From contig NZ_LIWB01000008.1 of NCBI RefSeq assembly GCF_001905725.1, positions 1-64,000 of the forward strand: DNA of 64,000 nucleotides. Reading direction: 5' to 3'. A program made the translations under genes and the position numbers. Of the stretch, positions 38,964 to 48,800 are shown piece after piece. Each line of letters starts with the position of its first letter. Positions within the stretch are counted from its first letter, which is position 1. The notes beneath the pieces were generated by a model. The model made no database searches and was not told the DNA's origin. It saw only the letters and a program-made list of their open reading frames with translations. This DNA comes from Streptomyces sp. CB02400 (GTDB lineage: Bacteria > Actinomycetota > Actinomycetes > Streptomycetales > Streptomycetaceae).

Positions 38964-41178
38964 GCCGGCGCCTCCGGGCGTCTATGAGCATCTCCTGGAC
39001 GTTGCGCAGGGGCTGGCCGTCCGCGTCCGTCGCGTGCCGGGTCCACTCGCCGTCCGCGGCGAGGTGCCAGGACTGGGTGGTGTCCGACATGCCGGTCTCC
39101 AGCAGCCGGTTCAGAGCCGCCCGGTGAGCGGGGTCGGTGACCCGTACCAGCGCCTCTATACGGCGGTCGAGGTTGCGGTGCATCATGTCCGCGCTGCCGA
39201 ACCACACCTCGGGCTCGCCGCCGTTGCCGAAGGCGAAGACCCGGGAGTGTTCGAGGAAGCGGCCGAGGACGGACCGTACCCGCACGTTCTCCGACAGGCC
39301 CGCCACGCCCGGCCGGATCGCGCAGATGCCGCGCACCCAGATGTCCACCGGGACGCCCGCCTGCGACGCCCGGTAGCAGGCGTCGATGACGGCCTCGTCG
39401 ACCATCGAGTTGACCTTGATGCGGACGTAGGCGGGCCGCCCGGCGCGGTGGTGCTGGGCCTCCTTGTCGATGCGGGAGACCAGGCCGTCCCGCAGGGACT
39501 TGGGGGCGACGAGGAGGCGCCGGTAGGTCTCGCGGCGGGAGTAGCCGGAGAGCCGGTTGAACAGGTCGGAGAGGTCCGCTCCGACCTGCGGGTCGGCGGT
39601 GAGCAGCCCGAGGTCCTCGTAGAGGCGGGCCGTCTTCGGGTGGTAGTTGCCGGTGCCGACATGGCTGTAACGCCGTAGCGTCTCGCCCTCCTGACGGACC
39701 ACCAGGGACAGCTTGCAGTGGGTCTTCAGACCGACCAGGCCGTACACGACGTGGCAGCCGGCCTCCTCCAGCTTGCGCGCCCACTTGATGTTCGCGTGCT
39801 CGTCGAAACGCGCCTTGATCTCGACCAGGACCAGCACCTGCTTGCCGGCCTCGGCGGCGTCGATCAGCGCGTCGACTATGGGGGAGTCGCCCGAAGTGCG
39901 GTACAGCGTCTGCTTGATGGCCAGCACGTCGGGGTCCTCGGCGGCCTGCTGCAGGAACGCCTGCACCGACGTGGAGAACGAGTCGTACGGATGGTGCAGC
40001 AGCACGTCCCGGCTGCGCAGGGCGGCGAAGACGTCGGGCTGGGACGCCGATTCGACCTCCGCCAGGTCGCGGTGCGTGCCGGCGATGAACTTCGGGTACT
40101 TCAGCTCGGGCCGGTCCAGGCCGTGGATGCGGAAGAGACCGGTGAGGTCGAGCGGGCCCGGCAGCGGGTACACCTCCGCCTCGCCGACCTTCAGTTCGCG
40201 CACCAGCAGGTCCAGCACGTCACGGTCGATGGACTCCTCGACCTCGAGGCGCACCGGCGGCCCGAAGCGGCGCCGCATGAGCTCCTTCTCCAGCGCCTGG
40301 AGCAGGTTCTCCGCGTCGTCCTCCTCGACCTCCAGGTCCTCGTTGCGGGTGAGCCGGAAGGCGTGGTGCTCCAGCACCTCCATGCCCGGGAACAGCTCCT
40401 CCAGGTGCGCGGCGATGACGTCCTCGATGGGGACGTACCGGCCGGGGGAGCTCTCCAGGAAGCGGGACAGCAGCGGCGGCACCTTGACCCGCGCGAAGTG
40501 CTTGTGGCCGGTGACCGGGTTGCGTACGACCACGGCCAGGTTCAGCGACAGGCCCGAGATGTACGGGAAGGGATGCGCGGGGTCGACCGCGAGCGGGGTG
40601 AGGACCGGGAAGATCTGGTGCCGGAAGAGGGTGAACAGGCGGGCCTGCTCCTTCTCCGCCAGCTCGTTCCAGCGGACCAGGTGGATGCCCTGCTCCGCGA
40701 GCGCGGGGGCGACGTCCTCGTGGTAGCAGGCGGCGTGCCGGGCCATCAGCTCGCGGGAGCGGGCCCAGATCATCTCCAGCACCTCGCGCGGCTGGAGACC
40801 GGAGGCGGAGCGGGTGGCGACACCGGTGGCGATACGGCGCTTCAGTCCGGCCACGCGGACCATGAAGAACTCGTCCAGGTTGCTGGCGAAGATCGCGAGG
40901 AAGTTGGCGCGCTCCAGCAGCGGGGTGTCGGGATCCTCGGCGAGTTCGAGGACGCGCTCGTTGAACGCGAGCCAGCTTCGTTCCCGGTCGAGGAAACGGC
41001 CCTGCGGGAGCGGGGTGGCGCCGTCGGCCGGCGATTCCTCGTAACCGTCGAGGTCCGCGTCGATGTCGGGATCCAGGTCGGAGACGGATCCGGCCACGGT
41101 GTGCGGGCGGTGGGCGGCGATGGAGCCCACGGAGGGCTGCGGGTGCTGTACCTGTGCCTGGGTGCTGGGCTGGCTCAT
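38944..41178 (-). CDS. ppk: Polyphosphate kinase 1
   Basis: A 744-residue PPK1, which reversibly transfers the gamma-phosphate of ATP to polyphosphate. The order is an N-domain (LDRERSWLAFNERVLELAED), a head domain (HPFPYISGLSLNLAVVVRNP), and two PLD-like C-domains with the autophosphorylated His in GLKTHCKLSLVVR and the second His in HVGTGNYHPKTARLYED. A 60-residue acidic N-terminal extension precedes them. I take the ATG at 41178, since upstream frame has no ribosome site. It heads the ppk-CHAD-NUDIX operon. PhoP control is known in S. lividans, but I do not see a convincing PHO box here. Confidence 0.96.
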   Translation of the reverse strand: MSQPSTQAQVQHPQPSVGSIAAHRPHTVAGSVSDLDPDIDADLDGYEESPADGATPLPQGRFLDRERSWLAFNERVLELAEDPDTPLLERANFLAIFASNLDEFFMVRVAGLKRRIATGVATRSASGLQPREVLEMIWARSRELMARHAACYHEDVAPALAEQGIHLVRWNELAEKEQARLFTLFRHQIFPVLTPLAVDPAHPFPYISGLSLNLAVVVRNPVTGHKHFARVKVPPLLSRFLESSPGRYVPIEDVIAAHLEELFPGMEVLEHHAFRLTRNEDLEVEEDDAENLLQALEKELMRRRFGPPVRLEVEESIDRDVLDLLVRELKVGEAEVYPLPGPLDLTGLFRIHGLDRPELKYPKFIAGTHRDLAEVESASQPDVFAALRSRDVLLHHPYDSFSTSVQAFLQQAAEDPDVLAIKQTLYRTSGDSPIVDALIDAAEAGKQVLVLVEIKARFDEHANIKWARKLEEAGCHVVYGLVGLKTHCKLSLVVRQEGETLRRYSHVGTGNYHPKTARLYEDLGLLTADPQVGADLSDLFNRLSGYSRRETYRRLLVAPKSLRDGLVSRIDKEAQHHRAGRPAYVRIKVNSMVDEAVIDACYRASQAGVPVDIWVRGICAIRPGVAGLSENVRVRSVLGRFLEHSRVFAFGNGGEPEVWFGSADMMHRNLDRRIEALVRVTDPAHRAALNRLLETGMSDTTQSWHLAADGEWTRHATDADGQPLRNVQEMLIDARRRRRGTATP

Positions 41179-41742
41179 GGCCCCATTGTTCCGCGCCACC
41201 GGCGTCACGGGCGCGTCGGAAAACGCGGGTGGGAGCGGTGGTGGCCCTGAGGCGTTCCCGTTCCCCCCGTTCACCCTTCGGGGCGGCGAAGCCTCTGGCA
41301 CGGCGGGATTCATTGGCCGAGCGTCGCAAGCCTGTCTGAATCGATGGTTACGGAGACATGACGTCCGGGATATCGGGCGGCGGCTCACGGGAGACGTACG
41401 GCCCCCGGTACGGGGAGCCCCGTACGCCCCCTCCCGCCGCCGGACGCCGCGCGGCGGACCCAGCGGCGGGACGCCGACGGGAGCGGATGCCCCGCCGGGT
41501 GGGCCGGGGTGTCCCACCGGGGCGGCCTGCCGGAGCGGCCAGTCGGAGCGGCCCGCCGCCAGCGGGTTCGCTTCCGGTGTGGCCTCGGGGCCCGCGTCCG
41601 GGAGCGGTCTGACGGATTCGCCGGCGGCGTCCTTCACCGGGAGGGACGTACGGGCGTGCGGGTCAGGCCGTGCGGTGTGTGTGCGGCACCGTGCGGTGTG
41701 CGTGCGGTGCCGGCCGGGGTCGGGCCGGCGTGGGCGTGCCGT
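41179..41742. other. Non-coding gap between ppk and the GntR/ABC operon
   Basis: The 564-bp stretch contains the ppk promoter region and the tail of the ABC operon. I see no credible gene: the open frames are Arg/Pro/Gly-rich shadows. It contains GTTCCCGTTCC and GTTCACC-like words at about 41254-41274 on the plus strand, the wrong orientation for ppk, and a 21-bp imperfect tandem repeat at 41670-41711. Confidence 0.6.
41670..41711. repeat. 21-bp imperfect tandem repeat
   Basis: Two 21-bp units beginning GTGCGGTGTG (41670-41690 and 41691-41711) differ at two positions. They lie just after the minus-strand permease gene in non-coding DNA. Confidence 0.7.
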
Positions 41743-42744
41743 TCATCCGGTGGTCTTTCCGGTGCGGTGGCGCAGCAGCCGGAAGGCGGTCAGGGCCGCC
41801 AGGACGGCGACGAGGAGCAGGGCGCCGGAGGCGACCAGCTGGAGCGGCCAGTAGTGGGCGGCGGGGTGGAAGTCGCGGTAGAAGCTGACGGCGCCCAGGT
41901 CGGCCAGGGTCGAGCCGCACCCGGGTATCCCGCCGCTGAGGCAGGGAGCGGCCAGCCGGTCGCCGTCGGCGGTCAGGATGCCCTCGCCGACCCAGATGCC
42001 CGACCCGAGCGGGCCCTCCCCCAGCCTGCTGACCTCGGTGACCGCGGGCCACAGATGCGGCAGGGCGGCGTGGACGGCCGCCCACAGCGCCCCGAGCACG
42101 ACGGCGGCCGTGGCGAGCGCGGCCATCGCACGGCGCAGCAGCAGCCCCGTGAGGACGCCCACGGCCAGTCCGGCAAGGGCCAGGGCCACCGGGACGGTGC
42201 CGTTGGCGTAGAACGTGGGGAAGTGGTCCCACGACAGGGCGGTGTCGACGCGGCCGTCGGCCGCCGTCCAGGCCAGGCGGTGCAGCCAGACCAGCAGACC
42301 GGTCGCGGCGGCGGTCAGCACGGCCGGGAAGGCGAGCCGGGAGGCCAGCCAGCGGGCCGGGGAGACACTCTGGGTCCAGGCGAGGCGGGCCGTGCCGGAC
42401 TCCATCTCACGGCCGGTCAGCGAGCCGCCGGCCCAGGCGGCGACCAGGAACGGCACGGCGAGCACGGCGAAGGTCGTGTAGTTGTAGACGTCCTTGTAGA
42501 GCAGGATCGAGCTCTGGTCGTAGGCGCAGGTCGGGCTGAAGCCGCAGGCGTTGTACTCCTTCCAGGCCGCCGCCGAGGCGTCGGTGAGCGGGCCGCCGAG
42601 CCACAGCAGGGCCGCGCCGAGCAGCAGCGTGATCGCCGCGCCGGTGAGGAGGGCCGGGCGGTGCAACCGGTACAGCCAGCGCAGCTGCCGGGGCGAGGGT
42701 GCGGGGCGGTCGGTGGTGGCCGGGGCGGTCAGGGTGGCGGTCAT
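41743..42744 (-). CDS. ABC-2 type permease of a YtrA-type operon
   Basis: A 333-residue membrane protein with about six helices (ALLTGAAITLLLGAALLWL, FAVLAVPFLVAAWAGGSL, LALAGLAVGVLTGLLL and others) and a Cys-bearing extracytoplasmic loop (GFSPTCAYDQSS). GGSLTGREMESGTARLAW is the loop typical of ABC-2 permeases. The ATG overlaps the ATPase stop (ATGA). It is the last gene of the gntR-ATPase-permease operon. Related Ytr operons respond to cell-wall antibiotics. Confidence 0.85.
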   Translation of the reverse strand: MTATLTAPATTDRPAPSPRQLRWLYRLHRPALLTGAAITLLLGAALLWLGGPLTDASAAAWKEYNACGFSPTCAYDQSSILLYKDVYNYTTFAVLAVPFLVAAWAGGSLTGREMESGTARLAWTQSVSPARWLASRLAFPAVLTAAATGLLVWLHRLAWTAADGRVDTALSWDHFPTFYANGTVPVALALAGLAVGVLTGLLLRRAMAALATAAVVLGALWAAVHAALPHLWPAVTEVSRLGEGPLGSGIWVGEGILTADGDRLAAPCLSGGIPGCGSTLADLGAVSFYRDFHPAAHYWPLQLVASGALLLVAVLAALTAFRLLRHRTGKTTG

Positions 42745-43622
42745 ACGGCGGCCTCCAGGGTGTCGGCCGGGGTGAGGGCCTCGGGGTTGCGCAGGTAGGA
42801 CAGGACGAGCTCCTCCAGGGACGGCGCACCGGTGCTCCAGTCGCCGGGCAGCGGGCCGGACGGGCGGATCAGCGCGCTGACCTGGCGGCCGGTGGTGCGG
42901 GACTCCACGACGTCGTGCGGGGCCAGGTCGGTCGCCGCCGGGGCGGAGACGCGGGTGTGGGCGGCCAGCAGGTCGTCGATCTCGCCGGCCAGGCGGACCC
43001 GGCCGCCGCCGACCAGCAGCAGGTGGTCACAGGAGTCCTCCAGCTCGGCGACGACGTGCGAGGACATCACGATCGTCGTGCCGTGCGCGGCGGCCTGCCC
43101 CATCAGTACGCCCATCAGCTCGTGCCGGGCCAGCGGGTCGAGGTCGGCCATCGGCTCGTCCAGGAGCAGCAGTTCGGGCCGCTTGGCGAGGGCGAGCGCG
43201 AGGGCCACGCGGGTGCGCTGGCCACCGGAGAGGGCGCGGATCCGCTTGCCCGGGTCCAGGTCGCCGCCGGCCACGATCCGCCGCGCGGTGTCCGCGTCCC
43301 AGCGGCCGGGGTTCAGATCGGCGCCCATGCGCAGCGTCTCGTCGACCGTGAGCTGCGGGTACAGCGGCTTGTCCTGGTCGACGAAGCCCACCCGGGGGCG
43401 GGCCGACGCCGGGTCGGTGCCGAGGACGGTGATCGTGCCGTCGGTGGGGGCGAGCAGCCCGGCGGCGATCGCGAGCAGCGTGGACTTGCCCGCGCCGTTG
43501 GGGCCGACGACGGCGCAGACGCGGCCGGTGGGCAGCCGGAAGGAACAGTCGCGCAGCGCCCACGCGGCACGCCGGCCGAAGCGCTTGCCGAGCGCGTCCG
43601 CCTCGATGGCCGGGACGGTCAT
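42741..43622 (-). CDS. ABC transporter ATP-binding protein (YtrB-like)
   Basis: A 293-residue ATPase with Walker A GPNGAGKST, signature LSGGQRTRVALALALAK, Walker B LLLLDEPMADLDP and the switch His in VMSSHVVAEL. The start ATG at 43622 overlaps the GntR stop as ATGA; the long upstream frame is a shadow. It forms an exporter with the adjacent permease. Confidence 0.92.
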   Translation of the reverse strand: MTVPAIEADALGKRFGRRAAWALRDCSFRLPTGRVCAVVGPNGAGKSTLLAIAAGLLAPTDGTITVLGTDPASARPRVGFVDQDKPLYPQLTVDETLRMGADLNPGRWDADTARRIVAGGDLDPGKRIRALSGGQRTRVALALALAKRPELLLLDEPMADLDPLARHELMGVLMGQAAAHGTTIVMSSHVVAELEDSCDHLLLVGGGRVRLAGEIDDLLAAHTRVSAPAATDLAPHDVVESRTTGRQVSALIRPSGPLPGDWSTGAPSLEELVLSYLRNPEALTPADTLEAAV

Positions 43623-44044
43623 GACGGGTCTCCCTGAGAGGTCTTCGGATGTGCGGGGTCCGGCGTTCGCGCCGGGTAGTGGGTTTCGAGTACTGCGGTG
43701 AAGAGCGCGGCCACGTCCTCCCGCTCCAGGCCGGCCGCACGGGCCCGCGCCGCCCAGTCCTCCAGCTCCGCGCGCAGCGGGGAGTCGGCGGGGGCGGCGC
43801 CCAGGGAGCGCCGTACGAAGGTGCCGAGGCCGCGCCGGGCCTCCACCAGGCCCTCGCGTTCCAGCTCGCGGTAGGCCTTCAGCACGGTGTTGGGGTTCAC
43901 GGCGGTGGCCTCGACGACCTCGCGGGCCGTGGGCAGCTTGTCGCCGGGCTCCAGCAGGCCCAGGCGCAGGGCCTGTTTGGTCTGCTGCACGATCTGGACG
44001 TAGGTGGCCACGCCGCTGCGCCGGTCGATCCGGTAGTCGACCAC
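43619..44044 (-). CDS. GntR-family regulator, YtrA subfamily
   Basis: A 141-residue repressor: a winged helix (YVQIVQQTKQALRLGLLEPG ... VNPNTVLKAYRELEREGLVEAR) with only a short C-terminal dimer tail, the YtrA layout. It is the first gene of an operon with an ABC exporter, starting with GTG at 44044. The perfect palindrome at 44051-44086 lies 6 bp before its start and is the expected autoregulatory operator. Confidence 0.92.
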   Translation of the reverse strand: MVDYRIDRRSGVATYVQIVQQTKQALRLGLLEPGDKLPTAREVVEATAVNPNTVLKAYRELEREGLVEARRGLGTFVRRSLGAAPADSPLRAELEDWAARARAAGLEREDVAALFTAVLETHYPARTPDPAHPKTSQGDPS

Positions 44045-44050
44045 TCGACA

Positions 44051-44086
44051 ACCACCCTTTCACTAATTGAGTAGTGAAAGGGTGGT
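44051..44086. promoter_or_regulatory. Perfect long palindrome, YtrA-type operator
   Basis: The left arm ACCACCCTTTCACTA (44051-44065) and right arm TAGTGAAAGGGTGGT (44072-44086) are exact inverted copies of 15 bp with spacer ATTGAG. It lies between the gntR start and the XRE gene 100 bp away. The site could control both, although the XRE start is more distant. Confidence 0.85.
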
Positions 44087-44186
44087 GCAAGTGATCCGGA
44101 AAAGTCAAACGCGCCACTTCATTGACGCGGCGCGCCGTCCCCCTCTGTCCTGTCGGGAGGCGGAAGCCGCGACTGGGGGAGAGGTC

Positions 44187-45575
44187 ATGACGGGCGGAGC
44201 GGACGAAGCGCGGTGGGCGGAGTTCGGGCGGCTGTTGCGCTCCCTGCGCAGGGCGGCCGGGCTGACCCAGCTCCAGCTCGGTCTGCGGGTGGGCTACCAC
44301 CATTCCCTCGTCAGCAAGTTGGAGGCCGGTCTGCGCGAGCCGCCCGTCGGGCTGGTGCGCCGGCTCGACGCCGTCCTGGAGACCGACGGCGAACTGGCCG
44401 CCGCCGTCGCGGCGCCGCGCGCGGTGCCGTACCGGCCGGGCTTCCCGGCGGACCCCACGCTGTTCGCCCCGCTGCCCGGCGCGGACCTCACGGCCGGTCC
44501 TGAGGCGCCGGACCCCGGGCTGTGGCCGTCGCGGCTGCCAGCCGAGGGGCTCGCGTGCCCGCTGCACGGCAACGCGGGGTGCGCGGTGCCCGACCGGGGT
44601 GAGTTACCGGCGCTGCTGGACAGCGCGGTGCCGCACACCGGCACGGCGTACGCGGAGCCGGAGCTGCTGCACGGGCTCACCGCCGTGCTGGCCTGCCTGA
44701 TCAGGGAGGCGTTCCAGCGGGCCACCGGCGGCCGGGTGGCCGCCGTCGAGGGGCTGGCGCGGGTCGTGGCGCGGTGGGCCGCCGAGATCGGCGCCGCCGG
44801 CCGGCTGCCCTACGGGCAGTTGCGGCTGGCCGCGCAGTACGCGCAGGTCGCCGGGCGGCTGCGGATGGAGCGCGGGCAGAGCGGCGTCGCCATGGCCTGG
44901 TTCGGTCACGGACTGCGCTGGGCGGACGCCGTCCGGGACGTCCCGGCCCGGGCCACCCTGCTCAGCGACATGTGCACCCTGGTCCGGCTCGACGGGGACG
45001 CCGGGTCGATGCTCGCGTACGCGGCGGGCATCGGCGCGGTGGACGCCCGGCGGCGGTGGACGGCCACCCTGTCCGGCCTCTACCAGGCCCGCGCTCATGC
45101 CCTCGCCGGCGACGCCGCGGAGTGCCGCCGCCATGTCGCGTCGGCCCGGCGGAAGTTCGCCCGCCTCGACGGACGGGACCTCCTCGAAGCGCCCTGGCTG
45201 GCCGGGACCGAGGGCGAGATGCGGGTCGACTCCGCGATCGGCGGGGCCCTGCGCGACCTCGCCGTGGCCACCGGTGACCGCGCGGCGGCCCGGCGGGCGG
45301 TCGCCGCCACCGCGCGGTCGTGCGCCCAGGTGCCGCCGCAGATGCGGGCCACCCGCCTGCTGCTCACCCTGCGCCTGGCGGACTGCTGGGCCTGCGCCGG
45401 CGACCCCGCGGCGGCCGTCGACCTGGCCGGTGAGGTGCTGGAGGAGGCCGTGCGTTCCCGGGAGTCGATGGTCGGCGCGGAGCTGCGCGGGCTGCACAGC
45501 CGCCTCGACGGGCGGTGGCGCGACCTTCCGGAGGTCAGGGAGTACCGGGAGCGGCTGCTGGACGTGCGGGAGTGA
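44187..45575 (+). CDS. XRE-family helix-turn-helix regulator
   Basis: A 462-residue protein. The N-terminal XRE helix-turn-helix (about 10-66, LRRAAGLTQLQLGLRVGYHH ... VSKLEAG) is followed by a long helical, TPR-like region with no catalytic motif. Streptomyces has many such regulators, some working with DUF397 partners. The ATG at 44187 has GGGGGAGAGG just upstream; the frame opens earlier but inside the palindrome. It is divergent from the gntR operon. The target is unknown. Confidence 0.88.
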   Translation: MTGGADEARWAEFGRLLRSLRRAAGLTQLQLGLRVGYHHSLVSKLEAGLREPPVGLVRRLDAVLETDGELAAAVAAPRAVPYRPGFPADPTLFAPLPGADLTAGPEAPDPGLWPSRLPAEGLACPLHGNAGCAVPDRGELPALLDSAVPHTGTAYAEPELLHGLTAVLACLIREAFQRATGGRVAAVEGLARVVARWAAEIGAAGRLPYGQLRLAAQYAQVAGRLRMERGQSGVAMAWFGHGLRWADAVRDVPARATLLSDMCTLVRLDGDAGSMLAYAAGIGAVDARRRWTATLSGLYQARAHALAGDAAECRRHVASARRKFARLDGRDLLEAPWLAGTEGEMRVDSAIGGALRDLAVATGDRAAARRAVAATARSCAQVPPQMRATRLLLTLRLADCWACAGDPAAAVDLAGEVLEEAVRSRESMVGAELRGLHSRLDGRWRDLPEVREYRERLLDVRE

Positions 45576-45593
45576 CCGTGCGGGGTGGCGGGA

Positions 45594-45655
45594 GTGGCCG
45601 CGCGGAAGTGGCAGAAGTGGCCGCGCGGGGGTGGCAGAAGTGGCCGCGCGGAAGT
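45594..45655. repeat. 23-bp tandem repeat (2.7 copies)
   Basis: Units start with GTGGCCGCGCGG at 45594, 45617 and 45640 (the last partial). The first two differ by AA/GG at one site, and a degenerate copy precedes them (45572-45593). They are intergenic, just after the XRE gene. Confidence 0.85.
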
Positions 45656-45691
45656 AAAGCGGCCCGCCCCGCCGCCACTTGACGGATTTTG

Positions 45692-45707
45692 ACAGGTCTG
45701 GACCACC
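45692..45707. promoter_or_regulatory. DasR/chitinase-promoter-type operator with overlapping -35
   Basis: ACAGGTCTGGACCACC contains AGGTCTGGACCA (45694-45705), whose reverse complement TGGTCCAGACCT is the 12-bp repeat of Streptomyces chitinase promoters and is close to the DasR dre consensus. The -35 TTGACA (45689-45694) runs straight into it. The -10 (TACGGC at 45712-45717) is weak. It lies 178 bp upstream of the peptidase gene, which carries a chitin-binding module. Confidence 0.6.
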
Positions 45708-45884
45708 TCCGTACGGCCGTTGATTCCGGCACGGAGCGGTGTGAGGGTTCCGCCAGCCCGCGACATGACATGTAAGCGTCAGCCGGTCGAGCGGGTGTGC
45801 CGCCACGTCCCGGGGCCGCCCGTACAGGCGTGCCAGGGGACGGGGCGGCCCAGTGAGCCTCCCCACCTCTCACAAGGAGCCACG

Positions 45885-48800
45885 ATGCTCAGAAGAACCG
45901 CGATGGCCGGGGTGTCCCTGGCCCTGGCCATCGGGGGGGTGTCGGTACCGGCCTCCCTCGCGTCCGCCGCGCCGGGAACCGCACCCGCCGCCGCCCCCGA
46001 CGAACCCACCCCCGTCGAGAAGGCCGTCGCCGCCGCCGACCGGGCCGTGCGCAGCGGCCTCGACGCCCTGACCAGCGGCGGCGAGGAAGAGCAGTACGAC
46101 CGCCGGCAGGTCACCCCGTGGGGCGGCAAGGACCTGTACTCCGTCGCCTACGAACGCACTTACCACGGGCTGCCGGTGGTGGGCGGCGACGCCGTCGTCC
46201 TCGCCGACGGCGAGGGCCGGGTCCGCGCCGTCCAGTCCGCCACCGAGACCGCCATCGCGGTCCCCACCGAGGCCCGGATCAAGGCGGAGAAGGCGGAGCG
46301 GACCAGCCGCGCCGAACTCGCCTCGGTCGAGAAGACCGACTCGCGACGGCTCGTGGTCCACGTCAAGGACGACGTCCAGACCCTCGCCTGGGAGACCGTG
46401 CTCCTCGGCACCACCGAGGACGAGGAGCCCAGCCGGCTCCACGTCTTCGTGGACGCCCGCACCGGCAAGGTCGTCGACAGCTACGACGACGTACGGGCGG
46501 GCACCGGCCACAGCGAGTGGAACGGCCCCGATCCGCTGACCATCGACACCTCCCGCTCGGGCAGCGGCTACGCGCTGCGTGACGCCACCCGCCCCGGACT
46601 CCAGTGCTCGGACTACAGCGGCGGCCTCTTCACCGGCACGGACGACGACTGGGGCACCGGCAACGCCTCCAGCAAGGAGACCGGCTGCGTCGACGTCATG
46701 TTCGCGGCGCAGCAGCAGTGGAACATGCTCGACGACTGGCTCGGCCGCAACGGCCACAACGGCAACGGCGGAAGCTGGCCGGTGCGCGTGGGCCTCAACC
46801 AGCTCAACGCCTACTGGGACGGCTCCACTGTCACCATCGGCCACAACAGCGCCGGCAAGTGGATCGCCGGAATGGACGTGGTGGCCCACGAGTTCGGCCA
46901 CGGACTGGACTCCAACACCCCCGGCGGCGCCCGCCACGAGAGCGGCCTCGGCGAGGCGACCGGCGACATCATGGGCGCCCTGACCGAGGCGTACACGAAC
47001 CAGCCGGCCCCGTACGACACCCCCGACTACACCGTCGGTGAGGAGATCGACCTCCAGGGCCGCGGCCCGATCCGCAACATGTACAACCCCCGGCTGGTCA
47101 ACAACGACCCCGACTGCTACTCGGCCGCCATCCCCAACACCGAGGAGCACGCGGCCGCCGGACCCATGAACCACTGGTTCTACCTCCTGGCCGAGGGCTC
47201 CAGCCCCGGTGGCGGCAAGCCCTCCAGCCCCACCTGCGACGGCAGCCAGGTGACCGGCATCGGCATCCAGAACGCCGGAAGGATCTTCTACGGCGGCATG
47301 CTGCTCAAGACCAGCGGCATGACCTACAAGCGGTACCGCACCGCAACCCTCACCGCGGCGAAGAACCTGGACGCGTCCTGCGACCTGTTCGACGCGACGA
47401 AGGCCGCCTGGACCGCCATCGACGTCCCCGCCCAGAGCGGTGACCCGACCTGCACCGCGCGGCAGACCGACTTCTCCCTGGCACTCAGCCCGGCGAGCGG
47501 CAGCGTCGACGCCGGCGCCACCGCCACCGCCACGGTCGGCACCACCACCGTCTCCGGCGACCCCCAGCAGATCTCGCTGACCGCCACCGGCGCCCCGCCG
47601 GGTGTGAACGTCACCTTCAGCCCGGCCACCGTCACCTCGGGCAACAGCTCCACCATGCGGGTCTCCACCACGGCCGGCACGGCCGCCGGAACCTACCCGC
47701 TCACCGTGCGGGGCACCGCGGGCGGCAAGTCCCACACCGTCCAGTACGTCCTCACCGTCGACGGCGGCACCACACCGGGCACCCCGCCCGACGTGGACGT
47801 GGCCCGGGTCCAGGCGCACCTGACGCAGTTCCAGGGCATCGCCGCGCAGAACGGCGGCAACCGCCGCGCCACCGGGACCGGTTACGACGCCTCCCTCGCC
47901 TACGTCAAGAGCAGGCTCCAGGCGGCCGGCTACACGGTCACCGAGCAGACCTGCACCTCCGGCTGCTCCGCCGGCGCGGGCGACAACCTGATCGCCGAGT
48001 GGCCGGAGGGCGACGCGAACAGCGTCTACATGTTCGGCGCCCACCTCGACGGCGTCTCCGCGGGCCCCGGCATCAACGACAACGGATCGGGATCCGCCGT
48101 ACTCCTGGAGGCGGCGCTCACCCTGGCCGAGCAGAACCCCACCATGAAGAACCGGGTCCGCTTCGCCTGGTGGACCGACGAGGAGCAGGGCCTGAACGGC
48201 TCCGACTTCTACGCCAGGACGCTCTCCGCCACCGAACGCTCCCGCGTCAAGGCCTACTACAACTTCGACATGGTGGCCTCCGTCAACGGCGGCTACTTCA
48301 TCAACAACCTCGGCTCCGCGGCCTCCGGGCCGATGAAGGAGTACTGGGACTCCCTCGGACTCGCCCCCCAGGAGAACGTCGAGGGCCAGGGCCGCTCCGA
48401 CGACTACTCCTTCCAGCAGGTCGGCATCCCCACCTCCGGCTACGCCACCGGCGCCTCCGCGCGGAAGTCCGCCGCCGAGGCCGCCAAGTGGGGCGGCACC
48501 GCGGGCGCTTCCTACGACCCGTGCTACCACTCCGCCTGCGACACCACCTCCAACATCAGCGCCACGGCCCTGAACCGCAGCGCGGACGGCGTCGCGTACA
48601 CCCTCTGGAAGACCGCCGTCGGCGACACGCCCGCCCCGACGGACGACTTCTCGATCTCCGCCGACCCGGCCTCGGGCACCGTCGACCCGGGCTCCTCCGC
48701 CACGGTCACCGTGCGCACCGCCACCACCAGCGGCGACCCGCAGAACGTGCGCCTGTCGGCGTCGGGCGCGCCGGCCGGGGTGAGCGTGTCCTTCTCGCCG

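Noticed and set aside
41253..41281. PHO box for ppk (GTTCCCGTTCC, GTTCACC words)
   Set aside because: The repeats are irregular, not in 11-bp register, and oriented away from ppk.
44067..44186. An upstream start for the XRE regulator at 44067
   Set aside because: It would begin inside the gntR operator palindrome and has no ribosome site; the ATG at 44187 follows GGGGGAGAGG and starts the domain.
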